This document shows, piece after piece, positions 24,841-36,300 of a DNA stretch of 64,000 nt. The notes under the pieces were generated by a model. It did no database searches. It saw nothing but the letters and a program-made list of their open reading frames with translations, and was not told where the DNA came from. The first letter of the stretch is position 1, and each line of letters begins with the position of its first letter. The stretch is from Paratinospora sagittata (lineage: Eukaryota > Streptophyta > Magnoliopsida > Ranunculales > Menispermaceae), in the NCBI GenBank assembly GCA_035771175.1, contig CM069608.1, positions 29,078,019 through 29,142,018 of the forward strand. The letters run 5' to 3'. Made by a program: the position numbers and the translations under genes.

Positions 24841-27800
24841 GATGAGTAATAAGAAAACTATCTATCAAAACAGTATCAATACTTTTTTTTTCTAGCTAGT
24901 AGGATGAGACAATGAAATTTTTGTATGTTTGTAAAATGAGATGGTGAAGTATACGTGCTCAATTATCTAACACCAAGAACCTTATATTATCTAAAGTGAT
25001 CCTTTTTTTTTTTTTTTTTTTTTCCTGAAACGGTATTTAAAGTGATATGATTAAATGTATATTTTCAAATGACAATTATTTATAAAAAAATATTCATCAT
25101 CGATTATCAATATGGTCCTATTTATATTAAAAGGTTCTACATGAGTATCAAAAAGGCTACTCTCCTAAATGCATTTAGATGCTATATATATACCCTTAAT
25201 TAAATGAAAGAATCAAAGATCTATGATTTGTCTTGAACTAGAATATGAAAAGCATTACATGGAAGCCACTTGTGTACTTCATTCCATATCAAGAAATTAT
25301 TATTGTCACACATATATATAGATAGTTATTAATTTAATCTGATTGGGTAATTAATATCTAGTTAGCTATATTTTAAAAAAATAAAAATAAAATTTACAAG
25401 AAAGTGGAATCCTTTTGGCCTGTCTGGATCCTCTTCAGGGTCTTATGCTATAAAATTGAAATAAAAAATTAGGTAAGAAGAGGAGGGACGACATTGGCCC
25501 TTGATTTCAGCTTTCTTAAAACCTAAAATAATGAATTTCATGTAAGTAAGGAATTGTCTCTGGTGAAGACAAGTTTTTTGAACTGATCACCCACTAAGTA
25601 TCCCAGTGGAAAATAACTTGGCTTTTTTTGCTGAGGTGGACACGTTGGCTTTAAGCTAAGCCAAACCCTACTAGTAGTATCTTGTCATTACTGATGTATA
25701 GGTTGATAATTGAAAATTGATATTTTGATCAACATTTAATTATTTATATATATACTAATCTTGGATTAATATAATTATTTGTATATTGGAGTAAAAAGCT
25801 AATCCCTTTTCAAAAGGGTACGTATGTATGAAATCATAGAATAACTTGCACCAAATCCCTTATTTCAAGCCACTAAGTAAACATGTTCTACCAAACACAA
25901 TTTCTAAAGTATTAAACAACATATATATGTAGACTTGTTGAGTTCTATACCACCACTAGCCCAAAATATTTAATTTTTTGGTTATTTATTTATTTATTTA
26001 TTTTTGGAATCTAGCTACCTGAGGTACACATGTACTACCAATTAAGCAATTTCTAAATAAATAATGAAATTATAATAACATTTATTTTCAACTTTATAAA
26101 ATCTTTTTTTCTCAATTAATAAATTGATTAATTATGTTATTAATCATGTTTAGTAAAACTAAAAAAATAAGTTTAGAAAGAATTAGTGTTTTAACCTTCA
26201 TTTATATTGTTTAATTTTAATTTGCTATAAATAATCTTACCGAATTAGAAATTAATTCACAATCCAACAACGAGAAGCTTAAAAAGAGTAACGCTACATT
26301 AATTGTAACAAACTATATCAATCTAATACCTTTGAATTTTATCAAATGGTGGGTCAATACATGCAACACATGATTTAATACAACTAAATACAATCCAAAA
26401 GATAAAAGTAGTGAGGTGTTGTTGCAGTTTTCTCACTAGTACAACAACCCAATAAATTTAGCATTATTTAAAAAAAAATCTAACTATGTTAATTGCTCTT
26501 GATAAATATTACTCCTTTCAAAAGGAAAATTCAAGAGAGAATATTTTAATTTATGAGCAGGGAATGCAATGCATATATTTAATTATAGGAGTAATGTTAT
26601 AAGTGTCAATGTCATATATTTTTAACGCTAACACCTAATTTTTCTAGAATGTTAAAATATTACATAATATATATGCATTTCAAAAATATTTAAGAGAATT
26701 GAGTACTAATGTCCAAAAATAATATTGCCACCTACGAGACTGTAAAACATTTTTCTAATTATAAACAAAGCAGAATCCGGATAATAATTAATCCGCGAGG
26801 CATACAGGATTTCCTCACACCCATAACTAAGATTTGTTATTTTATTTTATTATTTTTTCTACAAGGTCTTCTTTTAATACGGGATGCCACGTCAGTAGCA
26901 CGTGCAGGAGAAGGACACTTGGCATGGCTGCATCCTTGGAAGCGTGCGTGAATGGTTCCATTTACAGGCCATTCAAAAAAAGGTAGGACCCACCGCTCTT
27001 TGACTTGTCTTCCGTTCTCCAGACAGACCCCACGCACTCCGGTTCAGCACTCCGTGGTCTGAAACTAAAAGTCTATTGTTTTTCCTAAAATACCCTTCAG
27101 CATTTCACTTTTTTACTTATTTGAGAAAAATGCGCCAGAGACTAGAGTGAGAGTATGTTATAAGTATATAACTAGCTAGCTAGCATGGAGATATAATTAT
27201 TAAATGTTATTAATATATACCCTTTTTAAAAAAAATTAACTTATGTAATTTTTTTAATTATATTAATAGAATATAATATTAATATGTGGGTACTATGATT
27301 CTGTGGGAAGAAAGCACACGTGGCAGAAAGTAGGGGTGGTAAAATGATAATTAAAATAATAAAAGGGGTTTCTTTGAATATCTAAAAATTCGGGAGAATC
27401 ACGTGATTTATATTCCACTTGGAACTTCTTAACTAGAGCTTTCCATTCCATTAAAAAGGTGCCGACAACCGACCGTTTGACCTTCCAAGGGTTAGGAACA
27501 CAAGTTTGACCTCAAGCTCCACTTTTTTTTTTTTTTTTTTACTTTTATATTTATATTTATATTTAGGTGGTGATTAGTAACTTTATTTGTAATCTCTAAA
27601 AAATGTTAAGGATAATAAAAATATATATATTTTTAAATTATTTTTTTATTTTTTTTAACATCTAATTAAAGTAGAGGTATAACTTTTAAAAGAATAAGCA
27701 TAAAAACTTTGCTAATATAAAAAATGATTTATAACCTAATAAATTTGTCATAACCACTAATATGAAAAAATTGGTCAACACCACCCAATTTAATAAGTGG

Positions 27801-29048
27801 TAATTAATACACAATATTTTTTATTTAACCAAATATGATATATAGTGTCTAATATAATAATTAGTTTATAAAAGGTAAATAAATAAGAATATTAATTAAT
27901 AATTTAAATATATTTAAATAAAAAATTATGATATAATAAATTAATAAATATTTCAATAGAAATTGTGATACAATAAATAAATAATAAAAACTATGATATA
28001 AATAAATATTTTTTTTCTTCATAGAAATGATATGAGACTTCTATTATATTCTAGAGTTTTAAAGAAGTGTTGGAGAGAGGTTTATTTTGATTTCGTAGTG
28101 ACATTAAAACAAGGGAGCATGTTTTAAAATAATATAATCTTCAGTGCCAGCACATTAAAATAGAATACAAATTATATAAATGGAGGGAAACAGAAAGAAG
28201 TCAACTATATATATAGGAGTCAACCCAACATCTCTTGCTTCAAAGGGAAGCTGCAATATCTCTTTATTTTCAGTGAAGATTTTTAATTATTTTTATTATA
28301 TATATAATTTTTTTTTCCTTCATTTTCTTTTAATTTGATTCCATAAAAAACCGAGCATGCATGCCTCTTGCTAAACTTTCTCTCTTTTCAAGGACCTTAC
28401 CGTTTTTTGCTCAAAAGAAGAACTATTAGGTTAGATTTTTAAAGAATTATAATATATATAATCCAAAAAAAAAAAGGTTTTCTAAAATCTCGTTTATTAA
28501 TTATTAGATTTGGAAATTATTTAAAGGATTTCAAAATAATGAAATTCAAACAAATTAATACATATATATATCTAGTGAAGAAAAAGCTTTCTTAATTGAG
28601 TTAAAATGAATTGAGAAACAAAGAACTATGCCCAAATATTATACCAAACACAACTTTTGCTTTTGAAAAAATGCATGTAATATAATATTTTTTTTTGAAG
28701 GAATATAATGAATATATGTTAAGGGAAATGTTATTCTAACTACATATATATATATATATATATATATTCATGAAATTATTTATTACAAACTTTGAGATGT
28801 GTAAAAAAAAACTAATAACTGATGAATATGCACGTGTAGTTATACTTGCAGTTAGAATAACATTTATTATATGTTAAATGTTTATGATTTCCTTTAATAT
28901 ATTTTATTTTTGTTTATGAATATATGTATATATGTAGCTTTTGCATTTGATTAGTATACATTACGAACTTGTGTATTATTCAATGTATTCGCTAAAGGAG
29001 GCAGTATATATAAAATGTTTATTATATTTATGTAACATTACGAACTTG

Positions 29049-29466
29049 TCAAAGATGACAAGTTCCCTCTTCCCAAGATATCCTCTCAGCTTACCCTACT
29101 TTCAGGATCCACCATTTATAGTAAATTTGATCTGAAAGCAGGTTTTTGGCAATTAGGTGTTCATCCAGATGATCGGCCTAAAACAGCTTTCTGCATCCCT
29201 AATGCTCATTACCAATGGACTGTTATGCCCTTTGGTCTTAAGGTTGCACCTTCCTTATTCCAGAAAGCTATGACTAGAATTTATGCCTCCATATTGTCAA
29301 CAGCTCTTATTTATATTGACGACATTCTACTCTTCTCAAAGACTGAAGCTGCTCATCACCAGCTTATCAATCAGTTCTTGGACATTACACAACAGCATGG
29401 TATCATGCTCTCTGAAAAGAAGAGTATTCTCTGCACATCCGAAATTGACTTCCTTGGAATGAAGTT
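29049..29466 (+). repeat. 418-bp RT block, copy 1
   Basis: Identical by eye to 32910-33327 in the same orientation. It spans RT from the KFPLPKI segment to just past YIDD. Copy 1 continues into the rest of RT. Confidence 0.9.
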
Positions 29467-31282
29467 CTTTAATGGTGTTTATCAACCTGGTTCTCACATT
29501 GCTGTGGAATTACTTCAATTCCCTGACACTCATTTGACAGTTAAACAACTTCAGCAATTTCTTGGTATTATTAATTACCTTCGGATGTTTGTCCCTCACA
29601 TCACTCGATATACATCAGTATTATCTTCGCTTCTGAAGAAAAATCCACCTCCTTGGCAGGATATACATACTGATGCAGTTCAAGTCCTTAAGAAGATTTG
29701 CCAGACTCCACCCCCACTGGTTATACCTAGTACAGGTTCTTTAATATTGCAGACAGATGCGTCTGATTATTACTGGGGTGCTGTTCTTCTTGAATCCAAG
29801 AATTCTGTTAATTCTGTTTGCGGATATCACAGTGGCAAATTCTCAGATGCTGAACTCCATTACCATATCACCATCAAAGAAGTTCTTGCAGTTAAATATG
29901 GTATTATGAAGTTTGCCTTTTTCTTAAGGCCTGCACAATTTGAGATCCAAATGGACAATTCCTCATTTCCCAAAATGTTGGAATTCAGGAACAAAATGGT
30001 TCCCTCTGCTCAACTTCTTCGTCTCCAGGAATGGTTTACTCAATTCCAATTTACAGTGAAACATATTCCAGGAACTAAGAATATTTTAGCTGACTTCCTC
30101 TCTCGACCTATCCAGAAACCTACTACTCAACAGGTTTCTCTATTTCATAAGGGTCTTACTTTTCCCTTACTCCTTCAGCCCAATACTGTTCCCAGAATCC
30201 AGTCCATGCAACTTATCCATGCCCATGGCATCTTTCCTCTTATAGGTGCTATTTTCCCTCCAGATATGCCTAAGCCCATGACTGCTCATGAGGTTCTGAC
30301 TTATGCTCGACAACACTTGTTTGAGTACGCCCATAATTACTTTTTGGACTTTCCAGCCCATCTGTATCAACAACCTCAGGCCCTTCATCAAACTAAGCCC
30401 TACCTATTCCTATTCCACCTTCGTTCTGATATATCTGAAAAGTTCTTCTGGTATTTATGGAGTATTTCCTGTTTGTACAAAATAGCCATCACCTTTATTC
30501 CATCTGAAATACAGAGCCATTTACAGATATGTAATACATTTTCATTTTTGAATACCTGTATGGATCTTTTTGCTCCACGACAGACATGGCTACGTCATAT
30601 AACAGAAATATGCCAGCTACGGCCACATCGCCTCCATGCTATATATATCGGCTACCAGCCCTTCTCTGATTCACCACAAGGACTGATTGCAGAACACTAT
30701 CTCCAAGAGTTCCAGACTTACTCTTGCCATCTTTCAGAACCAATTCTTTCCGGAGTTCGAAGTTATTTAGAAGACATCAATGGTTCTTCTCCTCCAAGCT
30801 CCCATACTCATATCGGACCACAGGAATTCATCCCTTCTGAACACCTGGATGATTTAATCCAGAGTCAAGCTCCGTGGCACATTGATGCTCCTCCTCCTCA
30901 ATTCCGAGATCCTCCTGAAAGATCACCTAGTCCTTCTCCAGTCAGACGCCGTCTCCATGAAGCTCCCCTGATTTCTGCAGCTCTATATGATAATCAAGCT
31001 CTCCAGGAAGAAGAATATCAGTATCAGCTTCGTCAAGATCCTCCTCCTTCTCCAACTTTCAGAGATCCTCCTAATCAACCTCGACGAAGTATACACGATC
31101 CACCTTTGACACGTGCTGAACTTATTGAAGAACAAGATCTTGAAGATCTTGAAGAAAAGGAACTCATTGCCTCAGGTGTTCGTTCTCCACCACCTGTTGA
31201 TCACCATGAAGACTGGCTCGACGACTTTGACTCAGATCACCCTGATATAGATATGGAAACTCAGTGTGATACTTCTCCATGA
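29051..31282 (+). CDS. Pararetrovirus polyprotein 3' part: RT, RNase H and C-terminal region (5' truncated)
   Basis: The frame is open from the junction at 29049 to TGA at 31280-31282; the first ATG is 29225. RT palm motifs occur in order: KFDLKAGFWQ (about 29122), MPFGL (29225) and the catalytic YIDD at 29312-29323. RNase H has its three acidic positions in QTDASDYYWG, KEVLAVK and IQMDNSSF, and ends near GTKNILADFLSRP (about 30110). The remaining 390 or so residues have no domain I recognise. They become proline- and acid-rich, with two FRDPP-type repeats. RT and RNase H would copy the pregenomic RNA in the cytoplasm. The N-terminal part of RT is missing in this copy. Confidence 0.9.
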   Translation, partial: KDDKFPLPKISSQLTLLSGSTIYSKFDLKAGFWQLGVHPDDRPKTAFCIPNAHYQWTVMPFGLKVAPSLFQKAMTRIYASILSTALIYIDDILLFSKTEAAHHQLINQFLDITQQHGIMLSEKKSILCTSEIDFLGMKFFNGVYQPGSHIAVELLQFPDTHLTVKQLQQFLGIINYLRMFVPHITRYTSVLSSLLKKNPPPWQDIHTDAVQVLKKICQTPPPLVIPSTGSLILQTDASDYYWGAVLLESKNSVNSVCGYHSGKFSDAELHYHITIKEVLAVKYGIMKFAFFLRPAQFEIQMDNSSFPKMLEFRNKMVPSAQLLRLQEWFTQFQFTVKHIPGTKNILADFLSRPIQKPTTQQVSLFHKGLTFPLLLQPNTVPRIQSMQLIHAHGIFPLIGAIFPPDMPKPMTAHEVLTYARQHLFEYAHNYFLDFPAHLYQQPQALHQTKPYLFLFHLRSDISEKFFWYLWSISCLYKIAITFIPSEIQSHLQICNTFSFLNTCMDLFAPRQTWLRHITEICQLRPHRLHAIYIGYQPFSDSPQGLIAEHYLQEFQTYSCHLSEPILSGVRSYLEDINGSSPPSSHTHIGPQEFIPSEHLDDLIQSQAPWHIDAPPPQFRDPPERSPSPSPVRRRLHEAPLISAALYDNQALQEEEYQYQLRQDPPPSPTFRDPPNQPRRSIHDPPLTRAELIEEQDLEDLEEKELIASGVRSPPPVDHHEDWLDDFDSDHPDIDMETQCDTSP

Positions 31283-31734
31283 ATATGCATCGTTTTTCCA
31301 GATATCTTGCTGCCTTCCTTGCCGACGACCGTAATAAAATTAATACACATCCGACTCTCACTGCTTTCATGGACAACAACCCTCATAATCAATTTCCCCG
31401 TCTCCGACGAGAACTTGCACTTCTTCGACTTCGCAGATTCCGTGACTATAGACGAATCATCAGTCGTCTTAACCAAATTGATCTCTCTGAATCCTCGCCT
31501 TCTACAAGAAGTACAGTGCTCCGACGAATCCACAATGCTCACCGACAACTTCACCGACAGATGCAACCTCTTCTCCCTGACCTCATAGATGACGTCACCC
31601 TCGTACGACAATCTCCACTAGCACAACAAGCACTCCAAGATTCCTCCTTATCTTCTGACTCAGCCAGCACCTCCAATGATGCGGTGGTCCCCACCTTTGT
31701 CTCCCACTCATCACCAGAAGACAAACCAACATAA
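31279..31734 (+). CDS. Pararetrovirus ORF2, unknown function
   Basis: A 151-codon frame whose ATG overlaps the polyprotein stop as ATGA (31279-31282). The product is Arg-rich in the first 110 residues (repeated LRR-, RLRRF-like words) and Ser/Asp-rich at the end. No known motif is recognised. A small second ORF after the polyprotein is a known florendovirus trait. The overlap suggests translation by reinitiation or termination coupling, which is inference. Confidence 0.75.
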   Translation: MNMHRFSRYLAAFLADDRNKINTHPTLTAFMDNNPHNQFPRLRRELALLRLRRFRDYRRIISRLNQIDLSESSPSTRSTVLRRIHNAHRQLHRQMQPLLPDLIDDVTLVRQSPLAQQALQDSSLSSDSASTSNDAVVPTFVSHSSPEDKPT

Positions 31735-31910
31735 AGCATCTCCTTTTTTGTACAGTGTAAAGATGAAGCATCTTTCCTATTTGAGTGCGTCTTTCCAGCT
31801 CCGCACACGTGATCTTATCTTCTGCCAGCCTAAAGACTAACAGCTGTCCCGGATTCGAAGCTCTCTGAAGTCCGCGGATTTGAAGATATATGCAGTCCGT
31901 GTCTTTTATC

Positions 31911-31918
31911 TATAAATA
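31911..31918 (+). promoter_or_regulatory. TATA box of the viral pregenomic promoter
   Basis: TATAAATA, preceded by a GC-richer stretch, about 200 bp upstream of the primer-binding site. The position fits a transcription start near 31945. Confidence 0.7.
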
Positions 31919-32113
31919 AGCGTTGTAAGCTCCTTTGTTGGGCATCGAGTCTTGTAAAGTTTTATTTCAAGCTTATATTCCACATCTTTGAGTCTTCCAG
32001 TTTTCATATGTGTAGCAAAGATTGTTTTGTAAGATAATCCTTTGCCTGTAATCCGTGTAACGTTGTGTACGTTGTGTGCCTTATAGGTGTTTAAAGTCCT
32101 AGCACGTCTGTAA

Positions 32114-32127
32114 TGGTATCAGAGCCA
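32114..32127 (+). promoter_or_regulatory. Minus-strand primer-binding site (tRNA-Met)
   Basis: TGGTATCAGAGCCA, complementary to the 3' end of plant initiator tRNA-Met, the hallmark of caulimovirid genomes and their conventional coordinate origin. The reverse part of the locus stops before this site. Confidence 0.9.
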
Positions 32128-32185
32128 TCCTTCTGACCCTGGTATTATGTTAAGTTTATTCTGGTTTTTCGTGCCTATTAATCCA

Positions 32186-32787
32186 TATGCTTTTACTGTT
32201 ATAATCCTTTTAGGAATTCTTATGTGTGTCTGTTTGCATACGATTATCCTTATTTTCGAACATCTTTTTAACCTCTAAACTATGTCTCTCTTGAGTCATC
32301 TCCCTTTGTGGTTGATTATAGTCTTGGTTATATTTGCTATCTTATGTTGTGGTTTACTTCGCTTATGTTTTGCTTGTTATATATGTGATACAGTCGAAGT
32401 TGATGATTGAACGAGTACTTAGATTTTGAAAATTGATTTTGGTCTTTAATAGAAGCAGAGGAATCTATTTTTCACCAGTTTTCTCCGTTGGATATCACAC
32501 AGACAGGGTCTTGACGGGCCAAGAGCGAGTGCCGACGTAAGACAAGGTGGTCTGTAAGTATCCATGGAACCCTTTGGTGATAGTCCCCCTTCATCTTCTA
32601 CGTCCGACCCTAATCCGATTTTAAAATCTTCCTCTTTTAATTTTTCAAGTCTTCCTGCCTCATGTATTCGACAAGCCTCCAAAATTGATGATTTAGTCGA
32701 AGTCACTCACTTGCCTGAAGATAGTAAAGTTTCTGAAACTATACCTCCCCTGTTAAATCCTTACTGGTTATTCCACAAAAAATCTCA
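32186..32787 (+). repeat. Left arm of 602-bp viral inverted repeat
   Basis: Covers the 3' part of the intergenic region and the first 75 codons of ORF1. The stretches I compared match 37038-37639 in reverse complement with no difference. Confidence 0.9.
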
Positions 32788-33370
32788 AGGTTTGATTGAA
32801 CCCACTACGTCTGATTGGGCCTGTCAAGCCTTTTATGTCAATAAACGAGCTGAATTAACAAGAGGAAAGAAAAGAATTGTCATCAATTATAAACCACTGA
32901 ATGTTTTCCTCAAAGATGACAAGTTCCCTCTTCCCAAGATATCCTCTCAGCTTACCCTACTTTCAGGATCCACCATTTATAGTAAATTTGATCTGAAAGC
33001 AGGTTTTTGGCAATTAGGTGTTCATCCAGATGATCGGCCTAAAACAGCTTTCTGCATCCCTAATGCTCATTACCAATGGACTGTTATGCCCTTTGGTCTT
33101 AAGGTTGCACCTTCCTTATTCCAGAAAGCTATGACTAGAATTTATGCCTCCATATTGTCAACAGCTCTTATTTATATTGACGACATTCTACTCTTCTCAA
33201 AGACTGAAGCTGCTCATCACCAGCTTATCAATCAGTTCTTGGACATTACACAACAGCATGGTATCATGCTCTCTGAAAAGAAGAGTATTCTCTGCACATC
33301 CGAAATTGACTTCCTTGGAATGAAGTTGATTCTGATAAGAGATTCCATGAGGGAGAATTCTGAGCTTTGA
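32564..33370 (+). pseudogene. Deleted pararetrovirus ORF1: N-terminus fused to RT
   Basis: Starts at ATG 32564 (MEPFGDSPPSSS). The first 75 codons equal those of the reverse copy up to HKKSQ. At 32787/32788 the sequence jumps straight to the RT start (GLIEPTTSDWACQAFYVNKR), so movement, capsid, zinc finger and protease are gone, yet the frame stays open. RT continues through YIDD (33173-33184) to 33327, where it meets the reverse part. The last 14 codons read through the junction into antisense sequence. Either a deletion or a spliced RNA template could explain the fusion. Confidence 0.85.
32910..33327 (+). repeat. 418-bp RT block, copy 2
   Basis: Same sequence as 29049-29466, offset 3861 bp. 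Copy 2 ends exactly at the head-to-head junction with the reverse part. Confidence 0.9.
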
Positions 33371-36300
33371 TTGAGCATATAGATCCATTCCAAAGAGAAT
33401 ATCCTTATCGGGAAGAGTACATCCAAGGATATGTGTCCAGATAATGAGATTAGGGAAGAACTTAAGACCAATCTTCCGAGTAGTAATCAGCTGAGTCTGA
33501 AAGATCTCATTATTGGCAGCTTTGAATGATTCAGTATGGGGCTTCCAATATTTATCAGGAAGGATGCGAGGATTCATCATACTTTTAAAAGCACCGGTGT
33601 CGAAATAACCAATTACCTTGATAGGAGTATCAAATCTGGTAGGTAAGACGGAGATTTCAGCATAGGGCATAACATGAGCAGTAGCCAGTGCCGGTGGATG
33701 GTATGGTTTGATCATACCAATATAAGCATCATCATCATCATCAGGGGAGGAAATAGGATCCTCATAATCAGAAGAAGCTTCATGATATACAAAGAGCGTG
33801 TCATCATTCGGAGAATCTTGTTCAGAGAAAACAGACTCAATATCTTGATTATCCTGTAAAGAATAAGAATGTTGAATCTGCTGAATAAGATGCTGGCCTT
33901 TCTTAGTCTTGTCAGGACATTGTTTTGCAAAATGGCCAGGTTTCTTGCATATATAACACCGAGTAGTAGTAGAAGGTGTAGTGCGGCGCTTGAAATAGCG
34001 AAGATGACGTTTATTCTTCCATCGTCGACGTTTGGAGAATTTGGAAAGCTTCTGAGGATTCTTTTTATGGAATTTCCATAATTTGGATGATTGCTTTGTT
34101 TTCTTCGGAGGGCAGTGACAGTTGGATTTACATCCAATTTCAAGGTACTTCTTATCACAAACATTTGATGTATAGAAGGTAGAGGTCTGTGACTCAGAAA
34201 TAAGTCGGCGTAACTCACAATTTCTTTCAATTGCTTCGAGAAGTTGCTGGAAAATCTCAGCAAGTGATAATTGTTCCAAAGGACGACCAAGAGCTTTGAG
34301 CAGTCGATTTAACTCAGGATGAGTTTCCTGTGGAAGTGAAGCAATAAAGGTATGTTTCAAATCGGTTTTGTCATATCCACCAAGTAGATGATACCGTTGA
34401 AGCATACGAGTATAATGTCGGTACAAATCCTTTTTTCTGAGAGAGCAGCATCGCATGGTGAAATATTCTTGCTTATATTTTTTCTCTAGAATGACTGCAT
34501 CACCAATAAATTCTTTAACAAGAACATTAAAGAAGTCTGTAAGAGAGAGCTGAGTCAGTTGTATCATGCGATATTCACCAAGAGAGGAGAACCAATCACG
34601 GACAAATCCAGTACATCGTGAAATAAAATCAGAGATGACGATATTAGATGTACGGTCAGCAATCATTTGGTTTGACATCCATGCGGCCCAAGATATAAGC
34701 TTGGAACGCCATTGTTCATAGGGAACATCATCAAGAGAAAACCAAGGACCAGTACCATTACGGTTGAAAAATTGCTGAGGATTGTTGGCCTGTTCTGGTG
34801 GAGGATTATTGATATCCCGCATATCAACTTCTTCATCATAAGCTTGAGGTTGAGTCTGGGATGAAGAAGGGTCATCAGCCATATGAATCTGATTGAGAGC
34901 AGAGATATCCATTAAATAAGATTCAGATAATTCAGACATAGCTGGATCTGAAGAAACATCGGTATAATTCTCAGTATCTGCGTCAGAGGCTCCCAAGGAA
35001 AGAGATTCAAAGTGATCAAGATCATCAATAGGAGCAACATAAGTGAGATCATCATAAGGTATGATAGGATGGCTCGGAGGAGGTTGGGTTGGTGGCTGAG
35101 GAGGTAAAGTAGCTGGGACAGATACTGGAGGTGTGTGGACTATAGAGGTATAAGATGGTGTGGATGGAACAAACGGGGAGTATGGCATAGGTGCCTTGCC
35201 TTTATCACCAAAGAGTGGTCGAGGTCCTCTAGGTGGAGGTACTGTGGAAACCGATGGTGGAACAGGAGGTGGTAGAGTAACTGTGGGTGGCTGTGAGAAA
35301 GGTTGAGCCGGAGGTTGCGGAGCAGGTGCCTTACTAGCTTTGATTAGGGTATTCAGAAAGACCGTTTGCCGATCAGTTTTTGGTACAGGTGGAGGTAGGA
35401 AAGAATACAACGGTGGAGATGGTTGAGAGGGGAAAGATGATCTGACTAAAGACATAGGATATGCTTCAGGGAACACTGGAGCAATAGGAGGTGAAAACCT
35501 CTGGAGATCATTCATAACATAGGATAGTTGTTCTTTCAGTTGTCTGATCTCATGTTCAGCAGCATCAAAACTGGGGCCAGTAATATTATGTTGAATATAA
35601 TATCGGAGAAGAGTATCCAATTCTTGGATCTTCATAGAAAGTTCAGTATAATATTTCTGACTGATAGCAGCTTGAATATCATTTTGCTGAGTCAGGCTGG
35701 CCGTCGTTGTAGAAAGCTGAGTAAGATGCTGATCTATCTGTTGAAGATAACCATTCTGAACAACAGCATTTTTGGTTTGCCAATTTAAGACTTCTTCAGC
35801 AGATGTTAACGGCTTAGGAGAACCATCTGATTTAATCTCGTTGAGAGGAACAAATGGTTTAGCCGTAGTATGATGTGTTGGATCTGTCACTCGGGTGAGA
35901 GGAGGAAAATCCTGATCATATGGACCAATAGGAAAACAAGGAGATACCATCGGAGCAGCAGGTGGAGCAGGGGGATCTGGTGGCAAGTGCTTGAGCTTTG
36001 AACGACAAGGAGAGTAGAAGGAGCTTTTTCGTTTGGACTTCTTGGGTTTAGTATACTCATATGGTGGACCTAGACTATCCAACCATAATTCTTCTTCAAT
36101 GTCGTCAATACAAGGGCAACCAGGATGACACATCTCTGGGGCACAATCCCATATAAAGTGGCCATCAACATGAGAGTGATAAACAAGATGACCATCAGGG
36201 GCAAATGAATGGAGAGGTGGATTGCCGCTATCAGAGAGATCATAATGAGAAACTGGCTGAATCATCATAGAGTGATGAACTGGTAAGCTGTCTGTGGATT

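Larger units (their letters stand above)
21871..28950. other. Intergenic AT-rich DNA
   Basis: No gene is supported. Listed separately are SINE-like repeats (23190-23402, 24660-24840), an RTE 3' fragment (24180-24365) and a GC-richer island (26870-27070). Homopolymers and TA microsatellites occur (for example 25004-25023 and 28743-28768). Confidence 0.6.
31735..32563 (+). promoter_or_regulatory. Pararetrovirus intergenic region
   Basis: 829 bp between the ORF2 stop and the ORF1 start of the forward part. It holds a TATA box, a primer-binding site and a leader of about 600 nt with short ORFs, as expected for the promoter and leader of a pregenomic RNA. Its second part (from 32186) is repeated in reverse orientation at 37262-37639. 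Confidence 0.8.

Noticed and set aside
26709..26951. 80-codon frame in intergenic DNA
   Set aside because: No recognisable motif, no promoter or splice context, AT-biased start; more likely chance within the GC-richer island.
29049..31282. Reading the RT-RNase H frame as a Ty3/gypsy retrotransposon
   Set aside because: No LTR or integrase is found, and a movement-protein domain, capsid and tRNA-Met site in an intergenic region fit a pararetrovirus.
32446..32706. 86-codon minus-strand frame, repeated at 37119-37379 on the plus strand
   Set aside because: It is the antisense of the viral ORF1 start and leader, present twice only because of the inverted repeat.
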